A DNA stretch of 64,000 nucleotides, from the NCBI GenBank assembly GCA_947089135.1, contig CAMUJF010000001.1, positions 62,001-126,000 on the forward strand, read 5' to 3'. Numbering within the stretch: position 1 is the first letter of the stretch; the number at the start of each line of letters is the position of its first letter. Below, piece after piece: positions 63,528 to 64,000 of the stretch. The stretch comes from an uncultured Clostridia bacterium (GTDB lineage: Bacteria; Bacillota; Clostridia; Oscillospirales; Ruminococcaceae). Both the position numbers and the translations under genes were made by a program. The notes under the pieces are model-generated. The model ran no database searches, had not been told where the DNA came from, and saw nothing but the letters and a program-made list of their open reading frames with translations.

Positions 63528-64000
63528 TCAGCCTTTAAGCCGCCTGAGCTCATCGGGAGATATTTCCCTGCATTCGCCCTCTTTCAGGCTTTTGTCCAGT
63601 TCAAGACCGCCTATGCTTACCCTTTTGAGGTATACTATACTGTTTCCCAAAGCCTCAGCCATGCGTTTTATCTGGTGGTACTTGCCCTCCCGCAGGGTAA
63701 TAAAGACCTCCTTGGGATCTTCGGTAATCTCCAGCCTTGCGGGCAGACACTTTTCTCCGCCGTCTATGATCATGCCCGAAGCAAACTGCTTTACGTCCTC
63801 CTCGCAGGCAGGGTTTTCCAATACGGCAAAATACCGCTTGTCCACGTGCCTTTTGGGGGAAAGTATTGCGTGGGCGAACTCTCCGTCGTCTGTGATGAGA
63901 ACGAAGCCCTCTGTATCCTTATCCAGCCGTCCCGCGGGAAAGAGATTTTTCCGCCTTATTTCCCGGGGAATAAGCTCCAGCACCGTTTCAGAAAGCCTGT
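63528..64000 (-). CDS. RsuA/RluB-family pseudouridine synthase (5' end outside the window)
   Basis: About 157 residues are visible; the frame stays open to 64000, reading RLSETVLELIPREIRRKNLF, so the S4 domain and true start lie beyond. The catalytic motif GRLDKDTEGFVLITDDG (Asp in RLDKDT) and the C-terminal REGKYHQIKRMAEALG (KYHQIKRM motif) are intact. RsuA modifies 16S U516, RluB 23S; the KYHQIKRM and TVLELIP pattern lean to RsuA. No convincing terminator at the 3' end. Confidence 0.85.
   Translation of the reverse strand, partial: RLSETVLELIPREIRRKNLFPAGRLDKDTEGFVLITDDGEFAHAILSPKRHVDKRYFAVLENPACEEDVKQFASGMIIDGGEKCLPARLEITEDPKEVFITLREGKYHQIKRMAEALGNSIVYLKRVSIGGLELDKSLKEGECREISPDELRRLKG

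Noticed and set aside
1..64000. CRISPR arrays, tRNA or rRNA genes, prophage
   Set aside because: No spaced direct repeats, no T-arm-like tRNA patterns and no phage structural genes were seen; the PBECR-like gene alone is not enough to call a prophage.

Overview
The window reads as chromosome of a low-to-moderate G+C Gram-positive anaerobe of the class Clostridia, most likely a Ruminococcus-like member of the Oscillospiraceae. This is inferred from the zinc-type S14, the archaeal/eukaryotic-style prolyl-tRNA synthetase, the KOW-map-adk-secY arrangement in the ribosomal operon, a second EF-G, AT-rich intergenic DNA with TTGACA/TATAAT promoters, and surface proteins ending in a TGN-hydrophobic-KKRK anchor. 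No tRNA, rRNA, CRISPR array, integrase or full insertion sequence was seen.

Layout. 1-6.5 kb (minus): rod-shape operon mreB - unknown membrane protein - mreC - mreD - PBP2 (cut by the window edge), preceded by a LysM/G5/M23 cell-wall peptidase; between mreB and the peptidase lies a candidate structured noncoding RNA. 7-13.5 kb: alanine/glycine symporter with a large extra domain, an XRE regulator with an operator in its own promoter, a histidine phosphatase, an AraC regulator, a small MITE, a DUF975-like membrane protein and an RluA pseudouridine synthase. 13.6-22.9 kb (plus): rlmB, a degenerate P-type-ATPase-like protein, an O-antigen-ligase-like protein, glycogen phosphorylase, and hflX behind a terminator-containing leader. 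23-26.6 kb: a von Willebrand A protein, prmC and a cytidylate-kinase-like protein. 26.7-31 kb (minus): five consecutive, separately transcribed genes for small secreted proteins with acidic Ala/Glu/Pro linkers and sortase-like tails. 31-39.2 kb: small XRE regulators, a lipoprotein, a SLOG protein, an EF-G paralogue, another secreted protein, a membrane protein and a Nudix hydrolase.

39.3-56.6 kb (minus) is the complete S10-spc-alpha ribosomal operon from rpsJ to rplQ, 32 genes, with a consensus promoter 380 nt upstream of rpsJ. Several of its gaps are unusually long and hold repeated DNA: heptanucleotide tracts next to Shine-Dalgarno sites, hairpins placed directly on stop codons, and a vestigial second secY 3' end. 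56.7-64 kb: a lipoprotein, a small PBECR-like/HTH/ribbon-helix-helix islet, proS, a ribbon-helix-helix gene enclosed by inverted palindromic repeats, an XRE regulator, an MsmK-type ABC ATPase and a partial RsuA-family pseudouridine synthase.

Taken together the window is core growth machinery (cell shape, translation, rRNA modification, glycogen use) interleaved with surface-protein and small-regulator islets. The most unusual material is non-coding: the recurrent short repeats and structured leaders.
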